Assembly: GCA_028023455.1 (NCBI GenBank)
Contig: JAQFVV010000322.1
Span: 744,001 to 808,000, forward strand
Direction of reading: 5' to 3'
Source of the DNA: Epiperipatus broadwayi
Taxonomy: Eukaryota; Onychophora; Udeonychophora; Euonychophora; Peripatidae
DNA length: 64,000 nt
Shown: positions 1-12,400 of the stretch, piece by piece
Numbering within the stretch: position 1 is the stretch's first letter
Layout: each line of letters starts with the position of its first letter
Program-made: the position numbers and the translations under genes
The notes under the pieces: generated by a model
Told to the model about the DNA's origin: nothing
Seen by the model: only the letters and a program-made list of their open reading frames with translations
Databases searched by the model: none

Positions 1-32
1 TATTATTATTGAATTATTTATAAATCTGCAAT

Positions 33-342
33 GCTTTCTGTCAGCTGTAATCACATGTTATTTGCCACCCATTCTATTTAATTCTCTAGGTCAGATTATG
101 AATTACAGCTTCTTTTAGAGTGAACCATCTTACTTCCGCATATTTGAGCAATCTCCCAAATCTTATTGAAAAATAATCTTGCACACTGCTTTCTGTCAGC
201 TGTAATCACATGTTGTTTGCCACCATTCTATTTAATTCTCCAGGTCAGATTATGAATTACAGCTTTTTTTAGAGTGAACCATCTTACTTCCACATATTTG
301 AGCAATCTCCCAAATCTTATTGAAAAATAATCTCGCACACTT
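33..342. repeat. Tandem duplication, 155-bp unit x2
   Basis: Two nearly identical units, 33-187 and 188-342, each starting GCTTTCTGTCAGCTGTAATC and ending with TTGCACACT or CTCGCACACT. They differ by only a few substitutions and a one-base indel, so the duplication is recent. No coding potential seen. Confidence 0.95.
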
Positions 343-1331
343 TTCAAATCACACATCAGAAACCCTTACTTATATATGTAATGACTAATGAAACTCATTC
401 GTGTGAATCTGTAATATTTTAAATGAAAGTTAAGCTACAATGTATTACTGATTACCTAATTAATTTATTTTATCCTTGACATATTAACTGCACAAAACAC
501 TCTTATTTTATATATGTAATAATTGCACTAACCAATATTATATAATAATACAAATATTTTAGTTCTTCTGTAATTTCCTGAATAACCTATTTAATGAATC
601 CATCAAAATGTGTGATTGCAAATTAACCACAATCTAATGTGCAATCATTGTACAGGCATTTTACACACTTATTTTGTTTTATTTTAATCATAAATTACCA
701 TATTTTATCATTTAATAAATTTATATTATATCACTTATCTGTATTCTCATATTTGTCATTCATTGCCCGAATCTCTAGTATTAACCATTTGATTAAGTTA
801 AATTGTTCCCTAATTGAATGAAAGATTTTATTTAGTATTATTAATTAAACTCCCTTTGTTTAATGTTGCCTTGAACAACATTACAGATCTGATTATTAAT
901 TAATTTAAGCAGTACTCATACCGATTCTTAATTATGATACTTCATGGAAATTGTTAATTACTCATTTGAATATATTATTGATTTTCACGTCTCTTTCCTC
1001 ACACTGTTTTAATTGCTGGGACTGGAATTAATGGAAAACTCAGAGTATCCTCAAAAGTGTTGTTCATATAGTCAAAGACCTTGGAGCACAGATAAATAAC
1101 AAATAAACAAACTTGTTGATTTTGTAGATATGCTAACATACATTAATATATAAAGATATTAAAAATTATTTTTTATGCTGGTGGCCCGGTAATGTTATAT
1201 TTCTATGTTTTTGCATAGCATCAACGCCATCAAGCAGCTGATATGAGCTAATAGAACAGTACTATTGCCATCTAGTGGATTCCATAATAGCTCATGAATA
1301 CTAGAAAGTTATTACATTTAAATTCCTGTCT
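343..1331. other. Upstream noncoding DNA, nothing identified
   Basis: AT-rich sequence with only short chance open frames (for example 639-821). I see no gene, RNA or well-defined repeat here. The stretch from about 1180 may belong to the dispersed repeat that follows, but similarity is only clear from 1332. Confidence 0.6.
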
Positions 1332-1635
1332 CCTGCCTACTTATCCAACAATGCCAAGACTATTTTCTATCTAATATTTTCATCAGCGAGAAGATTTGAA
1401 TCTGAGAGCACTTCACCTAGATCTTTAGATCTAATACATCCTTCCAGTAGTCACCTTTTAAGTTTTTTGGGGGACTACAAAGCTATGAGTCCAAACTAAA
1501 AACACAAAATTTTCAATGCAAGATAATTCGTTTGTATAGTCATACAGATCTGAACACAGTTTATTGCTTACATATTTTATAGTCGTTGGTTTTTAATAAC
1601 CATAGTCACCAACATCCTTTGGCTAGAATTAGTAT
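1332..1635 (+). repeat. Dispersed repeat family R1, copy 1
   Basis: Shares order and sequence with 55440-55745: CTGCCTACTTATCCAA..., a TCATCAGYGAG segment, GAATCTGAGAGC, CACCTAGATCTT, CAGTAGTCACCTTTTA, CTACAAAGCTATGAG, TATAGTCATACAGATCTGAA and a closing TTTAATAACCATAGTCACC. A third, shorter copy is at 41339-41462. Multi-copy noncoding behaviour points to a non-autonomous transposon; its class is not recognised. Confidence 0.8.
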
Positions 1636-1879
1636 TAAAACACTATAACATCATATAATTTTGACCTTGGCATTGTAATATATATAAATCTGCACAAACA
1701 AAGTCTGAAAAGAAAATGGACATTTAAACTAGTATTTGAAATGTATTCTATAGCAATACAAACAGAAAGAATAAATATACTTTAAATTTCAAATATCATT
1801 TAAGTTTTTAGATGATGGGGGAAAGAACTTAACAACATACATATAGCAAATAAATAAATAACTGAATGATTTTATTGCT

Positions 1880-3120
1880 TGAGAGGAGAATCGTATTCAT
1901 GTCGTTATATTTCCGCATCTGACATTATAATTGCATTGACCGACGTAGAATATTTAGCAAATTATTATTGTGTAGATATTTACTTACAATATCAAATGAC
2001 TTCCTAATATATAAAAAAAGGGTTATTAGATCGAAATTTTTACAAAAAAATCTCTTACTAGTCAACTAACCGATCAACATTATTAAATAACTTTTTAAGT
2101 GGCAGACTCTAGAAGTTTCTGCATTATATGTAACTGAAATAACAAAAGCCTCAGTTTGGAGAAATTGGATGGTATTTCATTATTAGTATTTCAATAATCT
2201 TCGTATCACATCACTTATACACGTCAAATATACATATAAACAAAACACGCACGTATTAAAAGTACGATTGTTAACCAAGTTTTATAAGAATGGTGTAAGT
2301 AATGATTTTTGAATGAGACTATGTGCTAATTTGCCATTTTGCTGCTCGATGATTCCAAAACTATACAATTTATTTCAAAACAAAAAAATCACTGTTTTAA
2401 TTTTTTAAAACAGAGGAGAAATACAGCTTATTTTATTTTTCACTAGAGGGCAAATGCTTACCGAAGATTTCAATTTCCGGAATATATTTTTCTTTAAATC
2501 CACATCATGTATTAATCTAATTTTTGTGTGTTTAAATAATGCTACTTAGTTAGTATAAATGTAAGAAGACATTAAGTAGCTTATATATAATAAGGTACTA
2601 AATAATTATTAATATTTGTGAAATATTACTGACATTAAAAAGTACGTTATTGTGTATATACATTTAATTATATTTTTATTGATATTTATTTTCCGAAATA
2701 TTCTCTAAAATAACATTCAGTTATGCTTAAAAATATATGTGCAAGTTACTTTCCGCAGGTGATCATATTAGCTTTGTTGCCGTCAATTTTTGCTTATAAT
2801 GTAAATGACTTTTCTGACTATTTGGGTCCTCAAATTGCTAAGTTCGTTATTTTGATCACTCTGCGTTAGTGCTAGATGATCATTTTCAATTTATTATTGT
2901 CTATCAGTGACTACGAATACTATTTTTAGTCATTGATAGTTAACAGAAGTAATCTCAAAGATTTGTTACATACCTTTTTCCACATTAATTGAACAAATTT
3001 CTATATTCTCCCACTTACAAAATGTTTTTTTTCTTCAAAAAATGCTTTCTATCACAACGTACCCAGTCAAATTTTATTATAGTATATCTTTTAGGGCATT
3101 TTTTCCGTTCGTTTAGTCCA
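1880..3120 (+). promoter_or_regulatory. CpG-enriched block, candidate TBCK promoter / 5' noncoding exon region
   Basis: I count about 15 CpG in 1881-2480 and more through 3120 (for example around 2221-2280, 2755-2785, 2830-2910, 3055-3115), whereas comparable stretches of the TBCK introns hold about one per 600 bp. The coding start at 6240 directly follows an acceptor, so a noncoding first exon must exist upstream, and this is the only upstream block that stands out. The exact start site and exon cannot be read from the sequence. Confidence 0.3.
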
Positions 3121-5485
3121 TGCTTTGAATTATTTAATTTTTACAATTATATCAGTAATACTACCCTGGACTTAAATTTATACATAGAGTACTGGGTATT
3201 ACAATTATAAGCCTTTTGTATTTCTCCTGCATTATTTGTAATCTGTTTCATTCTAGATTTCAGAATTCATGTTTCACCAATTTAAGTTTTATCTTCAGTT
3301 CAACTATTTAACATATGCAACCAAAAATATTTTATTCCTATATATATATTTAATAATAATTTGGCAATATAGTTACCCCATAAAGCTGACATCATAAAGT
3401 TAATATTTATATTTTTTAGAACTTACAATTTATCTGCACAAGAAATAATCAAATTTATTTATATGAAATTAAAGCCAAAGAGAAGATGTATAATGTTTCT
3501 ATAATTTGTATTGAACTATGAATTAATATCTGCCCTGTAGAATTATACTAGCAAATTTGATGCAAAGTCTAAAGTGTACATGATAATCTGCCCAGGAGAT
3601 CTTTGAACTCAACTGATTATGATGTAACTTTTACTTTGCTTGATGATTGTAGCAGGATTTTAAAATTTTTTTACTGTTTTCTAAAAGAATGTCAAAGATT
3701 TTTAAGTGAAATCTGTGTAAACTTTAGTTTCTATAGAAATTAAGTAAAAAAAACAAAACTGTATGGTGTTATTACTCAGGAGTTCATAAGAAATATGAGA
3801 GCTGGAAATGTCAGAATTGGAATCTATTCGCAGATCTTATGTTCCAGAATCTGCTACTCTACTACTGCATTAATCCATGCAGGGCAAGTAAAAATGATAT
3901 TGATGGATAGTTGGAATTGTTTTAAATATGCAAGTATATACAGAAAAAAAAAATGCATATAGAAAAAATTAGGAATGTTTACATTTGTGTTCGTACATTA
4001 TAAAGACATTTTTTTCTTAGATAAAATGTCTAATTTTATATATTGACAATATTAGCTGATATATTAAGCAAGTTTTCTGAAAATTATGTAATCCCTATAT
4101 ATGTAAATAACTGCATTCTTTTACTTAATTCAATCCTCATATATTTTTATACTGTGCATTTATAATAACGTACATGCTTATGTGACAGCCAATCAGATGT
4201 AATAATGACTGCACGTGAAACTCTCAATTCAAGAACACAAGCTGGAACACAAGAAAAAAAAAAAGATGGGACCCATTTATGTTAATGCTCAGTGTATGGA
4301 CTAATATATATATATATAGTGATTGTTACATATGAGATTACCTCTGCATTTTGGACAATTTACAGGCTTAAAACTGGAAATTTGAAGGAATTTTATTTTG
4401 CCCAATTTTTTTGCTAATTTTTTTTTAGGTGGCATTTTGGTATTTGCACCTGATCAACAATTCCACTTAACATTGTTCTTATGTAAAACATTGGCACTAT
4501 TAAGATCTGTCAATATAATCAAAAGTCATGTAGTTTTTTTTTTTCATTTATTTTTGTCAGTTAAATATTTATTATTATTTCTTTAAAAAAAATTCTGAAT
4601 AAAATTTATCTATTACTAAAATTTTACTTTATTTTCTAATGTAAATTTTGTTATATAATTAATTAATTTATTTAATCTGTAATTGTTAGTTTCATGTGTG
4701 TATGTGTGGTATAGATGACTACATTATGACACATCACATTATAAATTTAAGAATTGTATTCTAAGGGGATTACATTGTAAAAGCTAACAAAAAGTTTCCT
4801 ACTTTATTTTTATACATTTTTGTATGTGTCCGCAGATTATTTTATTTCAGTCTATAAGCACAAAAAAAAATGAACCAACTCTTAATATCTGATGCTTTAG
4901 GAAACTTTAAGCTTAAGAGAAAAGTTTTCTCCATTCTAGTCTCATCTTCCAGAAGCTTGAATAACCAGTGATTACTAGATGCTTATACACCTCCATCCTT
5001 TGCGTTTAAATTTCCATCTTTAGAACAGTTTCAGTCTTTTGTTTCTATCAGTTATGTACTAGATGACACAAGTGCTCTTGTCTTATCATAATGTACAAGT
5101 TGAGAGATTAAATAATTTGTTATTATTAAACTTTATATTGTATCTTAAATTTTGCTAAATTTTATAGAGAATATAATGTTCAATTTCTATAAACTATATT
5201 AATATTTTTTTGTTTTTGTTAGAAGGATAAATCAGGCTATATATTAGTATTTATTGATAAATCACATTAAACTGTATATGATAATAATTTAAATTGTAGA
5301 TTTTAGATATAAGTCTTAACTATATTTTTAAATCTTTGTTTATATCTTCATTTGTGTATGTACTTATATTTGTTTGTATATGAATTCTTTACTTATAATC
5401 TTAAAAATTATTCAAATCTAAATTTGGTGTTGTGATATTAGAATTATTACCATTATTTTATGTAATTTTTAATCATTATTAATTT
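3121..5485. other. Upstream noncoding DNA, nothing identified
   Basis: AT-rich sequence with poly(A)/poly(T) runs and a short TA microsatellite near 4305-4317. No conserved open frame or repeat found. It is probably the 5' noncoding intron of TBCK. Confidence 0.5.
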
Positions 5486-6058
5486 TAATGATTCAAAAAT
5501 GTTAAAACATTTAACATCAGAACAGGTTTGAATTTGTAATAAAGAAAATTTATTTAAACTGAGTGCTTTCCATACTGAGTAATATCATAATCATAGCATT
5601 ATATGACTAAAGGAAGTTGAAATCTAGATTTAAAGTTACTTTTGAATATTAAATAATAGATTATCATAAAATTGAATTTTTAGGAGTAGATTTACATACT
5701 AATGATGAAAGTGGTTGCTACAATTGCCATTTTTTAGAAAGAGAGATGCTAGAGTCTTTTTTATTGATGACATGATGATCTTTAGCTATTGACCATACCT
5801 CCTTTACCTTTCTCTTTCTATCATATCTCTCAGAACAAACAATGTCAACCATAGAAAGATCAAAATTATGGTCTGACTGTAACTCATGATCCAAGAAAAT
5901 GGAAGAATATTCATTGCTTTTCTTGGCCTGTTGTACAGATAATTATGCTGGGCAAATCTTCTAGATAAGTTAGCATTGAAAGCATTCAGCTTTGAATATT
6001 TTATTACCAATTAAAACCTGTTCTGTTGTTAAATGTTTTAACATTTTTTGAATCATTA
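5486..6058. mobile_element. 573-bp inverted-repeat element (MITE-like) upstream of TBCK exon 1
   Basis: The left end (5486-5570) is an imperfect inverted copy of the right end (5975-6058). TAATGATTCAAAAATGTTAA and ACATTTAACATCAGAACAGG on the left mirror CCTGTTCTGTTGTTAAATGT and TTTTGAATCATTA on the right, and similarity runs on to a shared GAGTGCTTTC/GAAAGCATTC. The arms are about 75-85 nt around a 400-nt loop. The 68-codon minus-strand frame at 5804-6010 lies inside the loop and right arm and matches nothing I know. It ends 182 bp before the TBCK start codon. Confidence 0.8.
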
Positions 6059-6239
6059 CAATTATTGCAGAAAAACAGGTAAGATTTTTTTGTAGAATTA
6101 AATATTATTAATATACATAAAATACAGTAAATCATTTGACTTCTAAAATCATTTTAATAAATATTTTTATAAAATGCTTTTTTTTCTACTGAGTGATATG
6201 AATTATTTTGGAAATGTTTCCTTTTATTATATTTCAGTC

Positions 6240-6432
6240 ATGTGTAGTTTGAACCAGGCTGAGTTAGGAATGACCACATTTTTTGCTTCAAGTTATCCCA
6301 GTGAATCATGTGGAAGCAATGGTTTACCTTTGACTCCTAATTCTGTTAAAATTTTGGGTCGTGGTCAGAAACTTAAAAGTATAATTCATCCTCATTTGTG
6401 TAAATATATTAAAATAGCACGTGGGAAATATG
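6240..6432 (+). CDS. TBCK: TBCK coding exon 1 (start codon)
   Basis: Encodes residues 1-64 plus one base of codon 65. The ATG at 6240 lies 2 nt after a good acceptor (pyrimidine-rich tract ending TTTCAG at 6237), so an upstream noncoding exon is implied. In-frame ATGs at 6174 and 6198 would add up to 22 hydrophobic residues with no counterpart in the family, whereas starting at 6240 gives the family length exactly. The donor is TATG|GTGAGTAT at 6432/6433, phase 1. Conserved blocks are TFFAS, GSNGLPLTPNS and HPHLCKY. Confidence 0.95.
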
Positions 6433-9400
6433 GTGAGTATATTCTATAAACTACTATATAAATTTGCTAAGTCCTTTTAAAATATTCTTTGTAATTTTCT
6501 TTTCATAGACTTTTAACTGAATCTTTTTTACTTTTAAAACCAATAGACATATTTTTGTCAATTGTTTAAGCAATAAAATAGAAAGAAAAAGAAAACTTTT
6601 TAAAGTACATTAGAAGAATTCAGAATCTTAACTATTTTTTTTTTAGTTTTAAATATTATTTAATTTAAAAATATGATACTTTTTCTAATATGAACTGTGG
6701 GGTAGGGATGGGAGGAGAATCACAGCAATATATTCTAACATTATAAATAAAACATTGCCCTAAATTATTTTTTATTTATAATTCATCAACTATAAAACAC
6801 AATATTTTAACTTGCTGTAATTAATGTGGACCACATTAGAAATAAGAAAGATTACCAGTTTATTGGTATAAATCCAGCTCATTTTTTATTTTATTTGTGA
6901 TATATTTCACTTGCTTCTAATTCAAGTTAGTTGATCACATGTTATTGCCATTGAATTTCATATATGTTGTGATAAAACATTGCAGTAGAAGAATTTCTCT
7001 TTTTACATGAAATATTATGGGATGTCATCATAATCTAAGTAATTTCTTGATATCTTTTTTTTTTCACTGAAGTACAATCCGGAAATCATAGCTCTGGCTC
7101 TAATAAAAATCATTCTAAAACAGTAAAAAAATTTACAGTCTATAAATATTTTTTTAATTTATCATTGTTTGAATCATATCTTCAGCTTAAAAGACTAACA
7201 TGATAGCTAAAGATATATTTATTTAAATTAATGAATGGGTTTCAGTTACAGATTTATTAAGTTATTTTTTTTTTTTTTTACTTTTATTTTAAATAACTTC
7301 TATTTCTCTTTATTTATTTATTTTTTATAATATTGTAATTGTAAGTAAATACATTTTTATTTTCTTTATAATTATTAGATTTGAATTACATTGGAATTTT
7401 AAATTAGCATCATTATGCTTTTTTTTTTTTTGTTATAGCTTTTGTTTTTTTAATTTAGTAATTCTGTAATAGTTGTATATATAAAATAAAGCAGGTCACA
7501 AAATTAAAAAAAAATTACTAAATCCATTTCTGTTTTAAACTTTAGTTATTGTCATTGCTAGTATAACTTCTAGATATGAATCTAAGATGCATCTTTTTAT
7601 TTTTTATTTTTATTAGAGTAATATCATAATTTATAATTTTTAAAAATATATTTAATAATAAGCTAAATGAAAGAGGATACAAAATATCTATATCAATATT
7701 AAGTCAAGGCATGGTTTTAAAAATAAATTAAAGTAAATATAATTAATATTTGAAATTACCTAATTAGTGTTGATGAGATATAGTGAGATCATTAAGGAGT
7801 AAGCAGATTTTTGACACCAGTATATAAGACTTTCATAAAAAGATGTATGTGATAATATGTGTAGTGTTTGTGTATAAAAAATATTTTGAATTGATTAGAT
7901 TTTTGGATAAAAAAAAATTACATTTGATGTTAGATTCCTTAGTTAAGTATACATTTTAGATATGGATAGTATTGAAAGAATGACTTTTATGTTTACAGCT
8001 AGATATATATTCTTATTCAAATACCTACATACTGTGATTCTGCATTTTTTATGACCAGAATTATGAGTAAATTATTTTACATCTGGGCTTCCCTCTCAGA
8101 TGAAGCAACTAATTTTTATATGCTTTTGGTTGCTATTCGTTACCCCTCTTTGTTTCAGAAATTTGCAAATGTTTTCACTTTAATTTATAAGTATTTTTAA
8201 TGAGTCATATATATATAAGATTTTACAGTTTTTGGTGTTTTGAATTATTATTTTTAAAGTAAAATTAAGTACTATATATTAAAATCATTTAAAAAATATA
8301 TTTTATTTAATTAAATAAATGTATGTCCTTAAATAATTAATTAGTTATGCAACTTGTAAATTTTTTATTATAAAATCAAAATGAGGGAATCATTGATTAT
8401 TTACATATTGCAGTTTTTAGTATATGATTAGCCCGAAGGTTTACAAAATATAATAATAAGGTCTAAAGATTTGTAATACCTCCTAAGCTATTTTTAATCA
8501 TTATAAAGATTTGTGGTTTCCTGGAGAGTAATATTCATGTCTTTTTTGCTGATTCTTTCTCTCTGAATTGATATGTTGATTTCTTTTGTAGTTTTATATG
8601 TCTGTTACAATTGGGCTAACTTTCCATAGTTTCTTGAGATTATCTTCTGAAAAGTAATAACTTGGCATTTGAATTGAATACTTTGAAGGATATTAGTTAA
8701 AAAAACATTATTATTCCAAATGCTTCTTGTTTAGAAATTACTATTGTTCCAAACAACTATTATTTACAAACATTATTGTTTAAACCAAGCAGATGATTAA
8801 AAATATGTATAATTTATTTGTATCAAAATGCTGTATTATCATACAATTTATATTGTATTTTTTCTAAAGTTAACATTGATTCTTACTAGCTATTTAGTGT
8901 GTATTTATTTAAGTAACTAGAATAAGCATAGCATTAAGTTTGAGAATGTTTGGTTTTATATTAAGGCTTGTTTTCCAACTGATAGTTTGTTAAATAAAAA
9001 AAAAAGACTAATTTTTTAACAAACCAAAAAAGTAAGTTTAATTTTTTAACTGAAATTTTTTTTATACAGTTTTAAGCACATATAACTTAATGGGAAAAAT
9101 GGTCAATGATATTTTCATAAACAGTAATGTAGGATTTTATTTCAGAGTGATCTGACAAATATAAACTTTTAATCTTAATTTCTATTGATGTAGATATGAT
9201 ATATATAGTTTGATAATATTGTAATTATCTGGTGATTTATGATATTTAATATTGTAGTTATATAATTATCATTGACTGTTTCCAAATAAATTTTGAGAAG
9301 TTCTATGGCCACATATTGAATCTTTTGGGTTTTTTTTTTTTTTTAAATAAAAACCTTATGTGCAAATTTTCATGCATATTTGATTAATAGTTGTTAAAAA

Positions 9401-12400
9401 TAATCATTTTTGATGCTTATATTCGATTAAGTACGTTTCAAATTTAAATTAATTAAAAGTGCAATCATAAATGAGTGACTGTAGGCATAAAAATACAATT
9501 TTTTTTTTATTAGCCTATTTGAAACTAATGACTGAATTGAAGTCTTACTATCCTTGGGCAGTAAGCTGTATTAATGATTATCACTTAGTAAATAGAATAT
9601 CAGAACTTTGTGAAATTTCTCTCGTCTGCTATAATCATATCCTCTCATGAAATCTGCAAAAGTTTCTTGACTTGTTGGCACTTTCAATAATCTGATCTCT
9701 GCCAGTTAAAATAAGTAGTGACTCTTCTTACTTTATTATATAAATCAGGTCAGCGATGATTCTAGGGTTGACTTTCTCACACTTGATAATTTCAATTTCA
9801 GATGAATACTAATCCAATATCTATTTAGTACCAACATAAGCAATGAATGAACATGGTATTATTATATTATGTAAATTTGTGTAAGAGATTCTATATAATC
9901 TAATGCTCTGTGCCAGGGGTTGGAAACCTAGGGCGCAAGTGCCAAGCATGGCACTGATTGAATTGGAAATTGTAAAAAAATTATATTTTAATTACAGTGC
10001 ATGCATTTGGCCATCACCTACATTTTGCTTATGCAACTCACATGTAAATGGAAACCATGATTCAGTTTAATTTACTAATTATTTTGTACAATAAATATAC
10101 ACTCAATCTTTGCTATTTTCAATAAAGATAAGAGCTAAATGAGATGGAAATATATATATATATTTTTAGGGAAGATTAATTTTGCTTGGATTTTTTTTTT
10201 TTTTATGATAATCAATTGACTTTTGATACTTTTGTATGCAACTGTATATTTAGAGTAAATTTATTTTCAGGCAGAATATTATATCGATTAATTCATTTGA
10301 AAAACTTCTATTTGCAATTATTTTAAGTTTTGGCATGTTTAATTGAAAAAAAAAGTTTATAATTAGTGATAGTTGTAGTAATGCATGAATGAAATTTGCA
10401 AGTACATGAGACTTGATAATATAGTTTGGATCTCAAAGAAGTTAAAAATTATTTTTTTTTTTTAGATATCTATTGTGTAATTAAAACAAATTTCTCTTAG
10501 AGAAAAATTTCAAATGTCCATAGTTTTAAAGATAAAAAAAATATATGAAAAACTTCTAATTTTGAGTTGATATTTTATATCACAAAAGTGAGTGTCTTGG
10601 AAGCATTTTTGATGAATGCTAGTAAAATACTTGTTTTATTTTGTTAGAGTTCATTAATCAGCTTTTTAAATTTAACTATTGAAAGTTAAAGGTACTTTGC
10701 TTATAATGAATTATACATTAATTGGCAATTTTGTAAACAGTACACATTTTTTGAAGCACCAATGGGGTGAATATTCTCCATGTCAAAGGAATTTTTAAGC
10801 ATGTCTTTCAAATGCAATATAATTTAACAAAACATACTTTTCACATATGACTTTATGTATTTTAAAATATTTAATGACTAATAATATAAGATCTGGTTAT
10901 AATGGACTTCAAAAATATATAATATATAATTTTGAAGCCCATTATAATCAGATTAATATTTAACTGTATATAGTAAGTTTGGTAGAATCATGTCGGTACA
11001 CGGAATAACATTGTAACACATTCGACATGACACCATTAAAAGGTTGCTGATCCCTGATCTGTGCTATCCTACTCTCTATTTTTAATCTTCATTAAAAATA
11101 GAGTTATGACTTATTGGAATATATTTAAAGTATTATTATTAGTGCTGAAAAATTGAGATGAAAATTAGTGTTAAATAGGGATGTATATAAACTTTAATTT
11201 TGTTTTTTATTTTCATAATGATCTTTAGAACAGTTTATCTAAACTTCATGAAGTAGGTATCAAGTTATGGCATAGATTTGATGGTAGGGTTTTTGATTTG
11301 AATGGATTAAATTAAAAACAAGTTTTTTTTTTTTTTGGCTTCTAGCTTTACAACATGTTGATGCTATTATTGCTAATCCAAAGGTTGAGCTACAGAATGT
11401 TCTTAATGTTTTCAATAAAATTCTTTGATTTTTTAGTTTAGTAATTAATGTTCAAAAATCTTAATTGCTATATTAGCTAATGATAGAAGAAATATTTCCA
11501 TCAATTTTTAGTTTGAAAATGTCAATCAATTTAAGTACAGTAGTAGTTTCTTAGGTAGCAAGATCTATGTGGATGTTGAGATGCAATTTAGATTCCTAAC
11601 TAAAAACATAGTTTTTTTATTTTTTTTATTTGACTACTACAACTAAAGTAGTTGTATATATAACTGTTAAGCTGATATATTTATTATATGAAAATAAGAC
11701 CCAGACCATTATTGGAGCAACATAAAAATACTGGAAATGGTTTATTTAAAGATGCTTAGCAACATTCTAAAAATACAATAGTTGATATCTTTCAGCTTAC
11801 TGGATGTGATGCCATTAAGTACACTATTGCAAAAATACATCATTGTTAAAAGTCGCTCTAAAAAATTGCAATGCTGATTGCTTTCATTAATAGTTATATG
11901 ACTGAGTATGGAATACTATAGAGATTTACATTTAGACAAGGGTGCTAAAAATTTTCAAAATGTAAATTTGCCTCTGAAGAAAAGAAAACTTAGTTTTTCA
12001 GAAGATACCGTATAAACAGTCACGTAAAAAATATTTCAAGGCCATTTGAAAACGATTAAATTTAAAATTTTAAAATTGTTTTTACATTCACATAAAATAA
12101 TTAAAATGTTGGGTCATTATGATTGCATTAATTTAATCTTAATAAATTATTTTTTTTAGAACGCTTAATCATTATTTCTGAGTATTACAGAGATAATTTG
12201 GCACTAATGGCAAAATGTAGCAGATTTGAAGAGTGAGTTGCAAATTATAAATTTTTTTTTTTAATTTTTTTTATATTTGAATAAATGATTGGTATTTTTT
12301 TATATAGCTTAAAAGAGATAGTTCTTATTGCATACCAGACTTTACAGGGATTAGCTACTATAAATAAATATGGCCTAGTTCATCGAGCTCTCTCTCCGCA

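Noticed and set aside
639-821. 60-codon plus frame and similar short frames upstream (2989-3210, 4398-4586)
   Set aside because: AT-driven composition, no motif, non-ATG starts in some cases.
6174-6239. In-frame ATGs (6174, 6198) upstream of the TBCK start
   Set aside because: They would add a hydrophobic extension read through a strong splice acceptor at 6237; starting at 6240 gives the family's exact N-terminus.
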